Origin: an uncultured Fusobacterium sp. | GTDB lineage: Bacteria > Fusobacteriota > Fusobacteriia > Fusobacteriales > Fusobacteriaceae | Assembly: GCA_900543175.1 (NCBI GenBank) | Contig: UQQO01000022.1 | Location: 1-20,870 of the forward strand | Direction: 5' to 3' | Length of the DNA: 20,870 bases | Part shown: positions 6,018 to 15,177 of the stretch, in pieces | Numbering within the stretch: the first letter of the stretch is position 1 | Layout of the letters: the number at the start of each line of letters is the position of its first letter | The notes under the pieces: model-generated | Database searches by the model: none | The model's input: only the letters and a program-made list of their open reading frames with translations | Told to the model about the DNA's origin: nothing | Made by a program: the position numbers and the translations under genes

Positions 6018-8207
6018 ATGAAATCACCTATAAAGATAATATTAAAAGTTTTTGTTGTCCTTATTCTTCTTGGGGGACTTGCTACTGGAGGAATCGTTCT
6101 TGGGGTAATATCAAAATACTCAAAAGAGCTACCTGATATAGCTACTTTAATTGAGGATTACTCTCCTTCTCTCCCTACTGTATTATATGATAGAAACGGA
6201 GAGGTAATAGATACTATTTACAGAGAGTCAAGGGACAGTGTGAAATTAAAAGAGGTTCCCCTTTATAGTAGAAATGCTTTTTTAGCAATTGAGGATAAAC
6301 AATTTTATTCACACCATGGAATACATTTAAAAAGACTTTTTGGAGCTATTGTAGCTAATATTAAAAGTGGACGTGCTGTTCAAGGGGCTAGTTCTCTTAC
6401 ACAACAACTTGCAAAAAATGCTTTCCTTTCACATGAGAGAAAGCTATCAAGAAAGATAAAAGAGGCTATAATTACTTTTGAGATAGAGAGAAAATACACT
6501 AAAGATGAAATTTTAGAAAAATATCTGAATGAGATCTACTTTGGTTCAGGAGCTTACGGAATAAAAACAGCAGCTAAGCAATTTTTTAGAAAAGATATAT
6601 CTAAAATCAATTTAGCTGAGTCAGCTATGTTAGCAGGGATACCTAACAGACCTGAAAAATATAATCCTAGGAAGAATCTGAAAGCATCTTTACAAAGAAT
6701 GAATCTTATTCTTTCAGAGATGTACAATGATGGTTTAATAACAAAAGAGGAGTATGAAACTGCTAAAAACTGGAAATTTATAAATGAAGATGACCTTCCA
6801 AAAGATTTTAAGCTTGATGATAATACAACTGTTGTTTATAATAAGAAAACAAATGTTGTAACAAACTACCCTGACTTTACAAATCTAGCTGAAGAGTTTT
6901 TAGTTGATACCTTTGGAGAAGCTAAAGTTTATACTGAAGGGCTAAAAGTTTATACAACTCTTGATGTTAAGATGCAAAAAGTTGCAAAGGAAACTTTTGA
7001 AAACTATGATTTCTTTAAGAAAAACCCTAAACTTCAAGGTGGGATGGTAACTATTGATCCTGATAATGGACATGTAATCTCAATAGTTGGAGGACGTAAC
7101 TTTAAATCTGGAAACTTTAACAGAGCAACTATGGCTAAAAGACAGTTGGGATCATCACTAAAACCTTTCCTTTATCTATCAGCTATTGAAAATGGAATGG
7201 AGATGAACTCTGTTGTAGATGATTCATTTATCTCTTTTGGAAACTGGATACCTAAAAACTATGGAAGTAGATACTCTCACAATGTAACTCTTTTAAATGC
7301 ACTAGATAGATCATTAAATATTGTTTCAATCAAACTTTTAGAGAAAGTTGGAACAAAGACATTTATAGAGATGATGGGAAAAATTGATCCTAACTTACAG
7401 ATACCAGATAACTTAACAGCATCATTGGGATCTTTTGAAAATACACCATTACAACATGCTATTGACTACTCTATCTTTGCAAATGGAGGGTATGTTGTAG
7501 AGCCAGTAACTGTAATAAAAGTTGAAGATAGATATGGAAACTTAGTATATGAGAACACTCCAAAGAGAGAGAAAGTCTTTGATAGTGTAAACACAAGTAT
7601 AATTACCTTTATGCTTGAAAGTTCTGTAAGACATGGAAGTTCAAATAGAGCCTCTGTATTTACTAAAAATAAAGAGAGAATTGAGCAAGGGGGAAAAACT
7701 GGTACTACTAATGAAAATAGAACTATTTGGTTTGCTGGTATAACTCCTGACTATGTAACAACTATTTATATAGGTTACGATGATAACAAACCTATCAAGG
7801 GAAATGTAACAGGGGGAACAGGAGTTGCTCCTATGTGGGCTAAACACTATCAAACACTTATAAATAAAGGGTTGTATCTACCAACAACATTCTCTTTCTT
7901 AGATAGCCACTTAAAAAATGGAGATCTTTATGCACAAACTATGACTGTTAATAATGGACTCCTTTCTAATAAAGGACGTGAGTTTTTAGTTAGAAAGGGA
8001 AGTTTAGAGTTAGAAAGTGCTGCTAAATATGAAAATGGTATCGCAGGTATTTTCGGTCAGGGAGGATTGAAACCTTCTGAATCTTTTGATAGTAGCAATG
8101 ATTTTAACAATAACTTTAATAATAATTTTGATGTAGAAGATGAAGAGAAAGCACCAGAAAACTCTACTGCTACTGACTCACTATTTAATAGACTTTTAGG
8201 AAACTAA
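6018..8207 (+). CDS. Class A penicillin-binding protein (PBP1A-like)
   Basis: A 729-residue bifunctional peptidoglycan synthase of the inner membrane. One N-terminal transmembrane anchor (about 6-32) precedes a GT51 glycosyltransferase domain (about 60-235) with the catalytic E92 in AIEDKQFYSHHG and the QGASSLTQQL motif. The transpeptidase domain (about 340-620) has S379 and K382 in GSSLKP, SLN at 432-434 and KTG at 560-562. It lacks the extra inter-domain insert of the larger Escherichia coli PBP1A. The C-terminal tail is low in complexity, with FNNNFNNNFD followed by acidic residues. The ATG at 6018 is chosen because AAGGAG (6001-6006) overlaps the upstream GTG at 6006; spacing to 6018 is about 11 bases, slightly long. 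It lies 27 bases after rlmN and ends in a terminator. Confidence 0.94.
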   Translation: MKSPIKIILKVFVVLILLGGLATGGIVLGVISKYSKELPDIATLIEDYSPSLPTVLYDRNGEVIDTIYRESRDSVKLKEVPLYSRNAFLAIEDKQFYSHHGIHLKRLFGAIVANIKSGRAVQGASSLTQQLAKNAFLSHERKLSRKIKEAIITFEIERKYTKDEILEKYLNEIYFGSGAYGIKTAAKQFFRKDISKINLAESAMLAGIPNRPEKYNPRKNLKASLQRMNLILSEMYNDGLITKEEYETAKNWKFINEDDLPKDFKLDDNTTVVYNKKTNVVTNYPDFTNLAEEFLVDTFGEAKVYTEGLKVYTTLDVKMQKVAKETFENYDFFKKNPKLQGGMVTIDPDNGHVISIVGGRNFKSGNFNRATMAKRQLGSSLKPFLYLSAIENGMEMNSVVDDSFISFGNWIPKNYGSRYSHNVTLLNALDRSLNIVSIKLLEKVGTKTFIEMMGKIDPNLQIPDNLTASLGSFENTPLQHAIDYSIFANGGYVVEPVTVIKVEDRYGNLVYENTPKREKVFDSVNTSIITFMLESSVRHGSSNRASVFTKNKERIEQGGKTGTTNENRTIWFAGITPDYVTTIYIGYDDNKPIKGNVTGGTGVAPMWAKHYQTLINKGLYLPTTFSFLDSHLKNGDLYAQTMTVNNGLLSNKGREFLVRKGSLELESAAKYENGIAGIFGQGGLKPSESFDSSNDFNNNFNNNFDVEDEEKAPENSTATDSLFNRLLGN

Positions 8208-8215
8208 AATAAAAG

Positions 8216-8257
8216 AAAAAGCTGTTGAAAATCTTTTTGATTTCTTCAGCTTTTTTT
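8216..8257 (+). terminator. Rho-independent terminator after the PBP gene
   Basis: An AAAAAGCTG...CAGCTTTTT stem, extended inward by GAA/TTC and GATTT-type pairs, is followed by a run of seven T (8251-8257). It closes the rlmN-PBP unit and separates it from polA. Confidence 0.85.
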
Positions 8258-8357
8258 ATTTGTAAAATATTTAAGGATTATCTTAACATTAAGTTGATGT
8301 AGTAGAGTTTTTCTTTTAATTGATATTAAATAAATTTTAGTATTTGATAATGATTTA

Positions 8358-8366
8358 TGATATAAT
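8358..8366 (+). promoter_or_regulatory. Extended -10 promoter of the polA operon
   Basis: TGATATAAT, with TATAAT at 8361-8366, is an extended -10 about 36 bases before the polA ATG. No strong -35 is present at the correct spacing. Confidence 0.6.
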
Positions 8367-8402
8367 ATTGAATGGAAAATAAATGAATGTTGGAGGAAAT
8401 AG

Positions 8403-11144
8403 ATGAAGAAAGCTGTACTTTTAGACACAAGTGCAATAATGTATAGAGCATATTTTGCAAATATGAATTTTAGAACCAAAACAGAACCTACTGGGGCAGT
8501 ATATGGCTTTACTAATACTCTTTTAAGCATTATAAAGGAGTTTTCACCAGATTATATAGGAGCAGCTTTTGACGTTAAGAGATCTTCATTAAAAAGAAGT
8601 GAAGTTTATAGTGAGTATAAAGCACAGAGAGAGGCTGTTCCTGAAGATCTATTAGTTCAAATTCCTAGAATAGAAGAGGTACTTGATTGTTACAATATAA
8701 AAAGATTTAAAATAGAAGGATATGAGGCTGATGATGTTCTTGGAACTCTAGCTAAAAAACTTTCAAATGAAGGGATTGAGGTTGTTGTAGTTACAGGAGA
8801 TAAAGACTTAGCTCAAATTCTTGATAAAAATATAAAGATAGCTCTTTTAGGAAAAGGAGAGGGTGGAGATAAGTTTAAAATTATTGAAACTGATGAAGAT
8901 GTTATTGAATATCTAGGTGTAGTTTCAAAGAAAATTCCTGATCTCTTCGGACTTATCGGTGACTCTAGTGACGGTATACCAGGAGTTAGAAAGATAGGAC
9001 CCAAAAAAGCTATACCTATGCTTGACAAATATGGAGACTTAGAGGGAATATATGAAAATATAGATAAACTTACTGAACTTCCAGGAATTGGGAAATCTTT
9101 GGTAAATAATATGATAGAGGATAAAGAGATAGCTTTTATGAGTAGAGATCTAGCCACTATTGAACAAGATATACCTATTGATTGTAATGGAGAGTTTTTA
9201 GAGTACTCTCTTGATAAAGATAGATTAGCTGAGCTATTTAGAACACTTGAGTTTAGAGTATTAATAAAAAAACTTGAGCTTGAAAATTTTGGAGCAAAGG
9301 AGAAAAAAGAAGAGGTTGTTACTAATTCATCACCACAATTAGGGCTTTTTGGTAACTCACAAATTGGACTTTTTGATAATGTTCAAAATGATGAGATAGT
9401 TTTATCTAAAGAGAGAGAGTTTGTAATTGTAGATGATGAAGAAAAATTTAAAAAGATGATAGATAAGCTATCTAAAGAGAAAAGATGTGCTTTCTATTAT
9501 ACAACTACTGGACTTGGAATAAGTAGTGTAAAAGATGATTTCTATCTTCCATTGAAACATACACCACTATTTCATAAAAATATAGATTTTCAACTTGTAA
9601 AAAATTTCTTTGAAAACTCTGATATTAAATTTATCTCATATGATTTTAAACCTTTCTTAAATGAGGGAGTTAAAATTAAAAATATGGATATAGATTTGAT
9701 GATAGCTTATCATCTAATATCTTCACAAACTAAAGAGGGTGTTGAAATTCCATTGGAGCATCTTTCAGGAATAGAGTTAGAGAGCTATGCTGATAAGTTT
9801 GGAAAGGAAAAAGCTGAAAATCTATCTACTGAAGAGTATGGAAAGTTTATTATTGAGAGAAGCAAAGGAATACTAGAAACTTATGATATAGCTATGGAGG
9901 AGATAAAGGGGAAAAATCTTCTTGAGGTTTTAGAAAAAACAGAGATGCCTCTAATTAAAGTTCTTTCAGCTATGGAAGTAAAAGGTATTAAAATTGATCC
10001 TGTATACTTTACTAATTATCAAAAGGAGCTTGAGATAGCTATTGACAAGTTACAAAAGAAGATTTTTGAAATAGCTGGAGAGGAGTTTAACTTAAATTCA
10101 CCTAAACAACTTTCAGAAATTCTATTTTTAAAACTAAATTTAAACCCTACTAAAAAGACAAAAACAGGACTGTCAACAAATGTTGAAGTTCTTGAGGGTA
10201 TGAAAAATGATGGTGTAGAGATAGCTGAGTATATTTTAGATTATAGAAAACTATCTAAATTGAAAAATACCTATGTTGATGCTCTACCAAAATTGATAGA
10301 TAACAACAATAGAATTCACACAACTTTTAATCAAATAGGGACAACAACAGGTAGATTATCATCTTCAAACCCTAACTTACAAAATATTCCTGTAAAAACT
10401 GATGAGGGAATTAAGATAAGACAAGGGTTTATAGCTGATGAGGGAAATCTTTTAATGGGGATAGATTACTCACAAATTGAATTGAGAGTTTTAGCAGAGC
10501 TTTCAAAGGATGAAAATCTTATCTCTGCTTATAAAAGAGGAGAGGATCTTCATAGGGTAACAGCTAAAAAGATTTTTGAACTTGGTGAAGATGAAGAGGT
10601 AAGCCGTGAGCAAAGAATAATAGCTAAAACTATTAACTTTAGTATAATTTATGGAAAAACTGCCTTTGGACTTTCTAAAGAGTTGGGAATCACTCAAAAA
10701 GAGGCAACAGAGTATATCAACAGATATTTTGAACAATATCCTAAAGTAAGAGAGTTTGAAAAGAGAATTATAGAGTATGCTGAAAAATATGGATATACTG
10801 AAACTTTCTTTGGTAGAAGAAGAATTATTGAGGGAATAAGTTCAAAGAATAAGAATATAAAAAATCAAGCAGAAAGAATGGCTGTAAATAGTGTAATTCA
10901 AGGTACAGCTGCAGAGATTTTGAAAAAGGTTATGATTGAATTGTATAAAGTACTTGAGGGAAAAGAGGAAGAGATTAATTTATTACTACAAGTACATGAT
11001 GAGCTTATATTTGAGATTAAAGAGGAAAAAATCGAGGAGTATAAAAAGATAATAGAGGATATAATGAGAAATGCTGTTAAATTTGATGATGTACTTCTTG
11101 ATATCAATACAAATATTGGAAAAAACTGGGCTGAAACAAAGTAG
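8403..11144 (+). CDS. polA: DNA polymerase I
   Basis: This 913-residue enzyme fills gaps and removes RNA primers in replication and repair. The 5'-3' nuclease domain (1 to about 290) carries aspartates such as EADDVLG (109-115), TGDKDLAQ (131-138) and GDSSDGIPG (186-194). The middle 3'-5' exonuclease-like domain (about 338-510) is degenerate: the ExoI motif reads AFYYTTTGL, lacking the usual Asp and Glu, so proofreading is probably absent, as in Bacillus and Thermus Pol I. The polymerase domain (about 515-913) has D688 in DYSQIELR, the O-helix R738, K742, F746 and Y750, and H865-D866-E867. The linker carries two near-identical QxGLF pieces (312-316 and 320-324) resembling sliding-clamp binding motifs. 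TGGAGG stands six bases before the ATG. It is first in a long operon, 20 bases before whiA. Confidence 0.97.
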   Translation: MKKAVLLDTSAIMYRAYFANMNFRTKTEPTGAVYGFTNTLLSIIKEFSPDYIGAAFDVKRSSLKRSEVYSEYKAQREAVPEDLLVQIPRIEEVLDCYNIKRFKIEGYEADDVLGTLAKKLSNEGIEVVVVTGDKDLAQILDKNIKIALLGKGEGGDKFKIIETDEDVIEYLGVVSKKIPDLFGLIGDSSDGIPGVRKIGPKKAIPMLDKYGDLEGIYENIDKLTELPGIGKSLVNNMIEDKEIAFMSRDLATIEQDIPIDCNGEFLEYSLDKDRLAELFRTLEFRVLIKKLELENFGAKEKKEEVVTNSSPQLGLFGNSQIGLFDNVQNDEIVLSKEREFVIVDDEEKFKKMIDKLSKEKRCAFYYTTTGLGISSVKDDFYLPLKHTPLFHKNIDFQLVKNFFENSDIKFISYDFKPFLNEGVKIKNMDIDLMIAYHLISSQTKEGVEIPLEHLSGIELESYADKFGKEKAENLSTEEYGKFIIERSKGILETYDIAMEEIKGKNLLEVLEKTEMPLIKVLSAMEVKGIKIDPVYFTNYQKELEIAIDKLQKKIFEIAGEEFNLNSPKQLSEILFLKLNLNPTKKTKTGLSTNVEVLEGMKNDGVEIAEYILDYRKLSKLKNTYVDALPKLIDNNNRIHTTFNQIGTTTGRLSSSNPNLQNIPVKTDEGIKIRQGFIADEGNLLMGIDYSQIELRVLAELSKDENLISAYKRGEDLHRVTAKKIFELGEDEEVSREQRIIAKTINFSIIYGKTAFGLSKELGITQKEATEYINRYFEQYPKVREFEKRIIEYAEKYGYTETFFGRRRIIEGISSKNKNIKNQAERMAVNSVIQGTAAEILKKVMIELYKVLEGKEEEINLLLQVHDELIFEIKEEKIEEYKKIIEDIMRNAVKFDDVLLDINTNIGKNWAETK

Positions 11145-11164
11145 AATGAGAGGTATATTAGAAG

Positions 11165-12091
11165 ATGTCTTACACTTTTAAGGTAAAACAAGAGATATTG
11201 ACTAATGAAATGGTTACTGATATGGAGAAAATGGCTGAACTATCAGGAATACTCCTCAGTAAAGATGCTATTTTTAAAGATAAGATAGAACTTAAATTGG
11301 AAAATATCTCTTTAGCTAAAAGAGTATATAAGTTTTTAAAGGAGCTTACAAATTTAAAACTAGGGATAAAATATGTTACAAGCAGAAGACTTGGTGAGCA
11401 TAATATATATATTGTTACATTGGAAAGACAAAAGGGATTTAAAGATTTTGTTGCTAAACTTGATCTTTCATCACCATTGATATTAGCAAGTGAAGAGATT
11501 TTAAAAGGGTTTGTTAGAGGGATATTTTTAGCTTGTGGATATATTAAAGATCCTGCTAAAGAGTATGCTTTAGATTTCTTTATAGATAATGAAAAGGCAG
11601 CAGAGAAGTTATATGAGATATTACAGGCTAAAAATAAAAAGGTTTTTAAAACACAGAAGAGAAATAAACCTCTTGTATATCTTAGAAATTCAGAAAATAT
11701 TATGGATATAATGGTAGTTATAGGTTCTATTCAAGCATTTTTCAACTATGAAGAGATGACTATGATAAAGGACTTGAAAAATAAAACTATTAGAGAGATG
11801 AACTGGGAAGTTGCTAACGAGACAAAAACTTTAAATACTGGTAACAATCAGATAAAAATGATAAATTATATTGAAAATTCAATAGGATTGAATAATATGA
11901 GTTCTGTTTTGGAGGAAGTTGCAATCATTAGATTGGACAACCCTGAGAGCTCTCTTCAAGAAATTGCTGAAATAATAGGAATTTCAAAATCAGGAGTAAG
12001 AAACAGATTCAGAAGAATAGAGGAAATATACAATAAGCTTTTAGAAGAGGAAGAGAAAGAACAGGGGATAAACCAAAATGAAAGTAATTAA
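11165..12091 (+). CDS. whiA: WhiA family DNA-binding protein
   Basis: This 308-residue protein combines an N-terminal LAGLIDADG-like domain, lacking the catalytic acidic pair (FVRGIFLACGYIKDP, about 116-130), with a C-terminal helix-turn-helix (about 247-290, SLQEIAEIIGISKSGVRNRF). Family hallmarks include NWEVANETKT (213-222) and the helix-turn-helix arginines. WhiA controls sporulation genes in Streptomyces and affects cell division and chromosome segregation in Bacillus. In this apparently non-sporulating organism a division or segregation role is more likely, and the downstream scpA fits that. The ribosome binding site is modest (GAGAGG, 11 bases upstream). Its last 14 bases overlap ribF, suggesting coupled translation. 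Confidence 0.93.
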   Translation: MSYTFKVKQEILTNEMVTDMEKMAELSGILLSKDAIFKDKIELKLENISLAKRVYKFLKELTNLKLGIKYVTSRRLGEHNIYIVTLERQKGFKDFVAKLDLSSPLILASEEILKGFVRGIFLACGYIKDPAKEYALDFFIDNEKAAEKLYEILQAKNKKVFKTQKRNKPLVYLRNSENIMDIMVVIGSIQAFFNYEEMTMIKDLKNKTIREMNWEVANETKTLNTGNNQIKMINYIENSIGLNNMSSVLEEVAIIRLDNPESSLQEIAEIIGISKSGVRNRFRRIEEIYNKLLEEEEKEQGINQNESN

Positions 12092-13034
12092 GGATATATT
12101 TGAGACAAATGAGATTTTTGAAAATAGCTACACAGCTATTGGAACTTTTGATGGACTACACTATGGACATCAACAACTTATAAAGGGAGCTATTGAAAAG
12201 GCTAAGGCAAATGGAGGGAAATCAGTTGTATTTACCTTTGCTAACCACCCTATGGAGATAATAAATATTGATAGAGCACCAAAATGTATAAATACTATTG
12301 AGGAAAAGATCTATCTATTTGAAGAGATGGGTATAGATTATCTTATTTTACAACCTTTTAATAAAAAATTTGCTGATTTAACAGCAGTTGAATTTGTAGA
12401 AATTTTAAAAAACAAGGTAAATAGTAAAGAACTTTTTGTAGGTTTTAATTTCTCTTTCGGAGAGGGAGGAAAGGCTAAAACTAAGGATCTTATTAAGCTT
12501 GGAGAGAATATGGGAATGAAAGTAAATGAGATCCCTGCTGTATCTATTGATGGAGAGGTTATTAGCTCTACATTGATTAGAAAAAATCTTCAAAAGGGGC
12601 ACTTTGAAGAGGTGAATAAGTATCTAGGACATAAGTTCTTAATAATTGGAGAAGTTATCCATGGAAAGAAGATAGCTAGACAATTGGGATTCCCAACTGC
12701 AAATATAAAGATGGCAAATAGATTATATCCACCTTTAGGAATCTATGGAGCTACTCTAAAGATAGAGGGGGAAAATATCAAAAGATATGGAGTTGTAAAT
12801 ATTGGAGTAAACCCTACATTAAAGCCTGGTGAAAGAAGTGTAGAGGTTCATATTTTAGACTTTGATGGAGATATTTATGGAAAGAAAATCTATGTAGAAG
12901 TTATGAAGTTTATGAGAGAGGAAAAGAAATTCAACTCAATAGATGAACTTAAAAGAGTGATTGGAAATGATGTAAAAAATTGGCAGACATTTGTAAAAGT
13001 GAGGAAAAATGGATATTGTTCTAAAGATAGATAA
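12078..13034 (+). CDS. ribF: Bifunctional riboflavin kinase / FAD synthetase
   Basis: This 318-residue cytoplasmic enzyme converts riboflavin to FMN and then FAD. The N-terminal FAD synthetase module has the nucleotidyltransferase signature GTFDGLHYGHQ (22-32) and the second signature SSTLIRKNL (163-171). The C-terminal riboflavin kinase module (about 183-310) shows GKKIARQLGFPTANI (196-210), the GIYGATLKIEG strand and E256 in RSVEVHILDF, the expected catalytic glutamate. Length and module order are normal. It overlaps whiA by 14 bases and scpA by 26 bases in different frames. AGGGGA in the end of whiA provides the ribosome binding site. The overlaps make this a strictly co-transcribed group. 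Confidence 0.96.
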   Translation: MKVIKDIFETNEIFENSYTAIGTFDGLHYGHQQLIKGAIEKAKANGGKSVVFTFANHPMEIINIDRAPKCINTIEEKIYLFEEMGIDYLILQPFNKKFADLTAVEFVEILKNKVNSKELFVGFNFSFGEGGKAKTKDLIKLGENMGMKVNEIPAVSIDGEVISSTLIRKNLQKGHFEEVNKYLGHKFLIIGEVIHGKKIARQLGFPTANIKMANRLYPPLGIYGATLKIEGENIKRYGVVNIGVNPTLKPGERSVEVHILDFDGDIYGKKIYVEVMKFMREEKKFNSIDELKRVIGNDVKNWQTFVKVRKNGYCSKDR

Positions 13035-13695
13035 TTTTGAAGGACCTCTTGACCTACTTTTACATCTTATTGAAAAAAAGAAGTTAAAAATATCTGAAAT
13101 TAAGATTTCACAAATAATAGATGAGTATCTTTCAGTACTTGAAAAGGCAAAAGAGGAAAATTTTCATATAATGGTGGAGTTTCTTGTGGTAGCTTCTGAA
13201 CTTTTAGAGATAAAAGCTTCCACTCTCCTTAGTATAAATAGAGAGGAGAATAAAGAAAAGGAATTAAAAAGACGTCTTGAAGATTATAAGCTGTTTAAAG
13301 AGATAGCTTTAAAAATTGGAGAGATGGAAAATGAGTATAATATCTCTTACTCTCGTGGTGAGGGAAGAAAGATAATAAAGAAAACAGCTAAAGAGTATGA
13401 TCTATCTAAGTTAAAAGCTGGAGATCTATATAATGCTTATATAAAATATCTGAAAAAAAATGAAGATAGTGAGTTTATGGAGCTTCATTTAGAAAAAAAT
13501 TATACTCTTAAAGATGAGATGGACAGTTTATATATTAAACTTTACTCTCAAAATAGAACTTTTGATTCTCTTTTCCAAGAGGCTGAAAATAGAATGCACC
13601 TAATTTATATTTTCCTTGCTATTTTAGAATTATATAAAGATGGGTTGATCTTAATTGAAGATAATGTGGTAATGAAGAGAGAGAAAGATAATTAA
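13009..13695 (+). CDS. scpA: Segregation and condensation protein A
   Basis: A 228-residue kleisin subunit of the bacterial SMC condensin, which bridges SMC heads and helps organise and segregate chromosomes. The N-terminal signature FEGPLDLLLHLIEKKKL (9-25) contacts the SMC neck, MVEFLVVASELLEIKASTLL is the following conserved helix, and the C-terminal winged helix (about 175-222, YIFLAILELYKDGLI) binds the SMC cap. The start at 13009 is inside ribF, with GAGG just upstream. The usual partner scpB is not the next gene; murJ follows 21 bases later. ScpB and SMC must therefore be encoded elsewhere. Confidence 0.93.
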   Translation: MDIVLKIDNFEGPLDLLLHLIEKKKLKISEIKISQIIDEYLSVLEKAKEENFHIMVEFLVVASELLEIKASTLLSINREENKEKELKRRLEDYKLFKEIALKIGEMENEYNISYSRGEGRKIIKKTAKEYDLSKLKAGDLYNAYIKYLKKNEDSEFMELHLEKNYTLKDEMDSLYIKLYSQNRTFDSLFQEAENRMHLIYIFLAILELYKDGLILIEDNVVMKREKDN

Positions 13696-13716
13696 TAATG
13701 TAATGAGGAGTTTTTA

Positions 13717-15177
13717 ATGTTTAAAAGTGGACTTCTAGTGATGATAATAACAATGGTAAGTAGGGTACTAGGACTAGTGAGAGCTACAATTATAGCATAT
13801 TATTTTGGAGCTTCTAGTGCTACTGATGCTTACTTTAGTGCCTTTAAGATAAGCAATTTCTTTAGGCAACTTTTAGGTGAGGGAGCTTTAGGAAGCTCCT
13901 TTATTCCCCTTTATAATGAGAAAGTTGAGATAGAGGGAGAGGAGAAGGGAAAGGAGTTTATATACTCCATTCTAAATTTGATTTTTGTTTTTAGTACTAT
14001 AATAACTTTGTTGATGATAATTTTCTCAAATGGGATTATAGAACTTATAGTAAATGGTTTCCCAGTTGAAACTAAAATTTTAGCATCAAAACTTTTAAAG
14101 ATAATGTCTGTGTATTTTATCTTTATCAGCTTATCAGGAATGATATGTGCTATGCTTAATAACTTTAAGCAATTTGCTATACCTGCATCTACATCTATAT
14201 TTTTTAATCTAGCTATAATAGGGGCATCAATGTGTTTTAGTAAAACTTTTGGTATAGATGCTCTAGCTTATGGGGTAGTAGTAGGTGGATTGTTTCAATT
14301 TTTAGTGGTTCTTCCATCATTTTTTAAGATTGTAAAAGGATACTCTTTTAAGATAAATTGGAAAGATCCATATTTGAAAAAGATCTTTATAATGATGTGT
14401 CCTATGCTTGTTGGAATAGTTGCAAGACAGGTAAATACAATAGTTGACCAAGTTTTTGCCTCTTATCTTCAAGAGGGAGGGGTTACAGCTCTTGAAAATG
14501 CTACAAGATTATATCTACTACCTGTGGGAGTTTTTGGAGTTTCAATATCAACAGTTATCTTTCCAGTACTTTCAAAAGCTGTAGCAAAGGATGATTTAAA
14601 AACAGCAGAGGACAATATAGTTAAGGGGTTAAATATTCTATTATTTTTAATAATTCCTTCAACTGCTGTTCTTACATTTTATGCAACTGACGTTATAAGA
14701 TTAACACTATCATATGGTAAATTTGGAGAAGAGGCAGTAAAAGTTACTTCAGAAGCATTACTTTATTACTCGTTAGGACTATATTTTTATACAGCTATCT
14801 ACCTTATGACAAGAGCTTTTTACAGTATGAAAAATAGTGCTTATCCAGTAAAATTTTCTATGATATCTATTGGTATAAATATTTTTTTAAACTTCCTATT
14901 TATAAAGCCTTTAGCATATAAAGGTTTGGCACTTTCAACATCAATAGCATCAGGAGTAAACTTCCTTTTACTTCTATTTGTATTTAGACATAAGTATATT
15001 AATTTTTCACTAAAGAGATCTTTTATATTTTTAATAAAAGTTACTTTAACTACTATTATTGCTTTAGTAGCTAGCTGGTATGTTCCAAATACTATTTTAA
15101 AATTGATTGCATTTTCAGTAGTTTATATGATCTTTTGGGTAAAATCTCTATTACAGAAGAAAATGGAAGTGTTTTAG
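13717..15177 (+). CDS. murJ: Lipid II flippase MurJ
   Basis: This 486-residue polytopic membrane protein of the MOP superfamily should flip lipid II across the inner membrane for peptidoglycan synthesis. It shows about 13-14 hydrophobic segments. Residues matching those essential in Escherichia coli MurJ are visible near the N terminus: R16 and R22 in SRVLGLVRA, D37 in ATDAYF, R50 and E55 in FFRQLLGEGAL. GAGGAG precedes the ATG. The stop codon directly abuts the start of the downstream methyltransferase (TAGATG), suggesting coupling. With the penicillin-binding protein at 6018, it is the second cell wall gene of the window. The related polysaccharide flippases are less likely given the conserved MurJ signature. 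Confidence 0.95.
   Translation: MFKSGLLVMIITMVSRVLGLVRATIIAYYFGASSATDAYFSAFKISNFFRQLLGEGALGSSFIPLYNEKVEIEGEEKGKEFIYSILNLIFVFSTIITLLMIIFSNGIIELIVNGFPVETKILASKLLKIMSVYFIFISLSGMICAMLNNFKQFAIPASTSIFFNLAIIGASMCFSKTFGIDALAYGVVVGGLFQFLVVLPSFFKIVKGYSFKINWKDPYLKKIFIMMCPMLVGIVARQVNTIVDQVFASYLQEGGVTALENATRLYLLPVGVFGVSISTVIFPVLSKAVAKDDLKTAEDNIVKGLNILLFLIIPSTAVLTFYATDVIRLTLSYGKFGEEAVKVTSEALLYYSLGLYFYTAIYLMTRAFYSMKNSAYPVKFSMISIGINIFLNFLFIKPLAYKGLALSTSIASGVNFLLLLFVFRHKYINFSLKRSFIFLIKVTLTTIIALVASWYVPNTILKLIAFSVVYMIFWVKSLLQKKMEVF

Noticed and set aside
8266..8300. Short TTAAG/CTTAA inverted repeat as a regulatory site
   Set aside because: Five-base arms in AT-rich DNA are expected by chance and it sits in no informative place.
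8246..8530. Minus-strand open frame of 94 codons
   Set aside because: It runs antisense across the polA promoter, start and first codons, has low-complexity composition and no ribosome binding site.
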